From contig JADGCD010000112.1 in the NCBI GenBank assembly GCA_015229165.1, forward strand, positions 1 through 7,215: a stretch of DNA of 7,215 nt, written 5' to 3'. The translations under genes and the position numbers were made by a program. Within the stretch, counting starts at the first letter, position 1. Every line of letters starts with the position of its first letter. The DNA comes from Nitrospinota bacterium. GTDB lineage: Bacteria; Nitrospinota_A; UBA7883; JADGGD01. The notes under the pieces were generated by a model. That model was not told where the DNA came from. It did no database searches and saw nothing but the letters and a program-made list of their open reading frames with translations. Shown one piece after another: positions 6,737-7,215 of this stretch.

Positions 6737-6751
6737 ATAGGGTACCCCTAT
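6737..6751. repeat. Short perfect inverted repeat
   Basis: ATAGGG (6737-6742) and CCCTAT (6746-6751) form a perfect 6-bp dyad around TAC, placed at the predicted start of the putative short transcript and next to a larger hairpin. It could be an operator or part of an RNA stem. Confidence 0.45.
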
Positions 6752-6778
6752 AACCGGGAGCCCCCCTAACTCCCGGTT
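6752..6778 (+). ncRNA. Hairpin 1 of a putative short RNA or 3' UTR
   Basis: A perfect 9-bp stem, AACCGGGAG (6752-6760) with CTCCCGGTT (6770-6778), encloses a C-rich nine-base loop (CCCCCCTAA). No T-run follows, so it is not itself a terminator. Together with the sigma54-like element upstream and the terminator directly downstream it could form a small RNA spanning about 6742-6818. The stem is certain; the RNA is an inference. Confidence 0.4.
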
Positions 6779-6779
6779 C

Positions 6780-6818
6780 GGCCTCATCCCCTATCCCCGG
6801 GATGAGGCCTTTCTTTTT
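6780..6818 (+). terminator. Strong Rho-independent terminator
   Basis: An uninterrupted 11-bp stem, GGCCTCATCCC (6780-6790) with GGGATGAGGCC (6799-6809), has an eight-base loop and is followed by TTTCTTTTT. It would end the plus-strand transcript from cdd, or a short RNA starting near 6742. It lies 11 bases from the stop of the convergent hydrolase gene; on the minus strand it lacks a U-run. Confidence 0.92.
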
Positions 6819-6829
6819 GACCGGGAACG

Positions 6830-7215
6830 CTATTTCGCCCGCTCCACCGCGCACCGGTTCCTTCCCAGCTCCAGCAGGTCGGCCCCCGCCTCGTCGGGAG
6901 TCTCAAGCCCCAGATTCGCCTGACGCATTTTCTGATAGCTCGCAGGCTCCGGCGGCAGGTGGGCGAGAATCTCCCGTTCGAAAGCGGCCCGGTCGGATAT
7001 GGTCAGCAGATGGTTCTTTTTGCGCAACGCCCCCAACGTCCCCTTCACCTGCCACCGGTCGTCAAGCTCCCCCTTTCCGGACGAATGGGCCGGGAGGATC
7101 AGCAGGTCGTCCCCGAACCGGCCGAGCCCCCGGATGGTGTTCCATAGATCCCCCACCCATTCCGCCGCCCGTCCCCCCAGGTCGGGTCGCCCCATGCTGG
7201 AGAGGAAGAGGGTGT
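6830..7215 (-). CDS. Metallo-beta-lactamase-fold hydrolase, C-terminal part (5' end outside window)
   Basis: The frame is open to the right edge, giving 127 complete codons plus a partial one. It reads TLFLSSMGRPDLGG at the edge, matching the GDTLF..(S)xGRPDLGG segment of MBL-fold hydrolases related to ETHE1-type sulfur dioxygenases and rhodanese-linked MBL proteins; the partial edge codon (nAC) fits the metal-bridging Asp. ILPAHSSG carries the last conserved metal-ligand His. The C-terminal pattern of Asn (KKNHLL), PPEPASYQKMRQANLG and ELGRNRCAVE is also typical of this group. The ATG inside MGRPDLGG is internal, not a start. The HxHxDH metal site lies outside the window, so exact activity (persulfide dioxygenase, glyoxalase II-like, other) cannot be fixed. 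It converges with cdd across a terminator that works only for the plus strand. Confidence 0.9.
   Translation of the reverse strand, partial: TLFLSSMGRPDLGGRAAEWVGDLWNTIRGLGRFGDDLLILPAHSSGKGELDDRWQVKGTLGALRKKNHLLTISDRAAFEREILAHLPPEPASYQKMRQANLGLETPDEAGADLLELGRNRCAVERAK

Noticed and set aside
6537..6753. Small open frames in the AT-richer stretch after cdd (66 and 62 codons)
   Set aside because: No Shine-Dalgarno, one start overlaps the cdd coding end, and the sequence is dominated by inverted repeats; a homology search would be needed to revive them.

Overview
The window is GC-rich (coding regions look roughly two-thirds G+C), gene-dense bacterial DNA. Spacing is tight, there are 4-nt start/stop overlaps, and GC-ending codons dominate. 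The polymerase, sensor kinase and tRNA are of ordinary bacterial type and fit a high-GC proteobacterium, but nothing here fixes the lineage. No insertion sequence, CRISPR array, prophage gene or plasmid gene is visible, so this looks like chromosomal housekeeping DNA with a few accessory genes.

Left part (1-2178, all plus strand): the 3' part of polA (DNA polymerase I polymerase domain), overlapped by a YkgJ-type cysteine-cluster protein. Next comes a 73-residue zinc-ribbon-like protein with its own clear sigma70-type promoter, then a complete tRNA-Val(CAC) with encoded CCA. A hairpin with an A-tract on its left side lies between the small gene and the tRNA and reads best as a minus-strand terminator.

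Middle (2179-5271): a 435-base non-coding stretch holds a 33-base imperfect direct repeat whose first copy overlaps the tRNA 3' end. It also holds a 22-base dyad and a good sigma54-type -24/-12 element (GG-N10-GC). These lead into a 643-residue cytoplasmic hybrid histidine kinase (PAS-PAS-HisKA-HATPase-REC). A stand-alone LON substrate-binding-domain protein follows 30 bases later in the same reading frame; it has no usable Shine-Dalgarno but has a -10-like hexamer right before its ATG.

Right part (5272-7215): an unrecognised 105-residue minus-strand gene diverges from an unrecognised 151-residue plus-strand gene, and their -10 elements overlap. The 151-residue gene overlaps cdd (cytidine deaminase) by ATGA, so the two are probably one operon. 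After cdd comes a 224-base AT-richer, inverted-repeat-rich stretch that ends in a second sigma54-like element, a hairpin and a strong intrinsic terminator. That last arrangement could define a sigma54-dependent small RNA of about 77 nt. Converging from the right edge is the C-terminal part of a metallo-beta-lactamase-fold hydrolase.

The most interesting items are the two sigma54-like elements (before the hybrid kinase and before the two-hairpin segment), the structured region after cdd, the tRNA-tail repeat, and the divergent pair of unknown genes.
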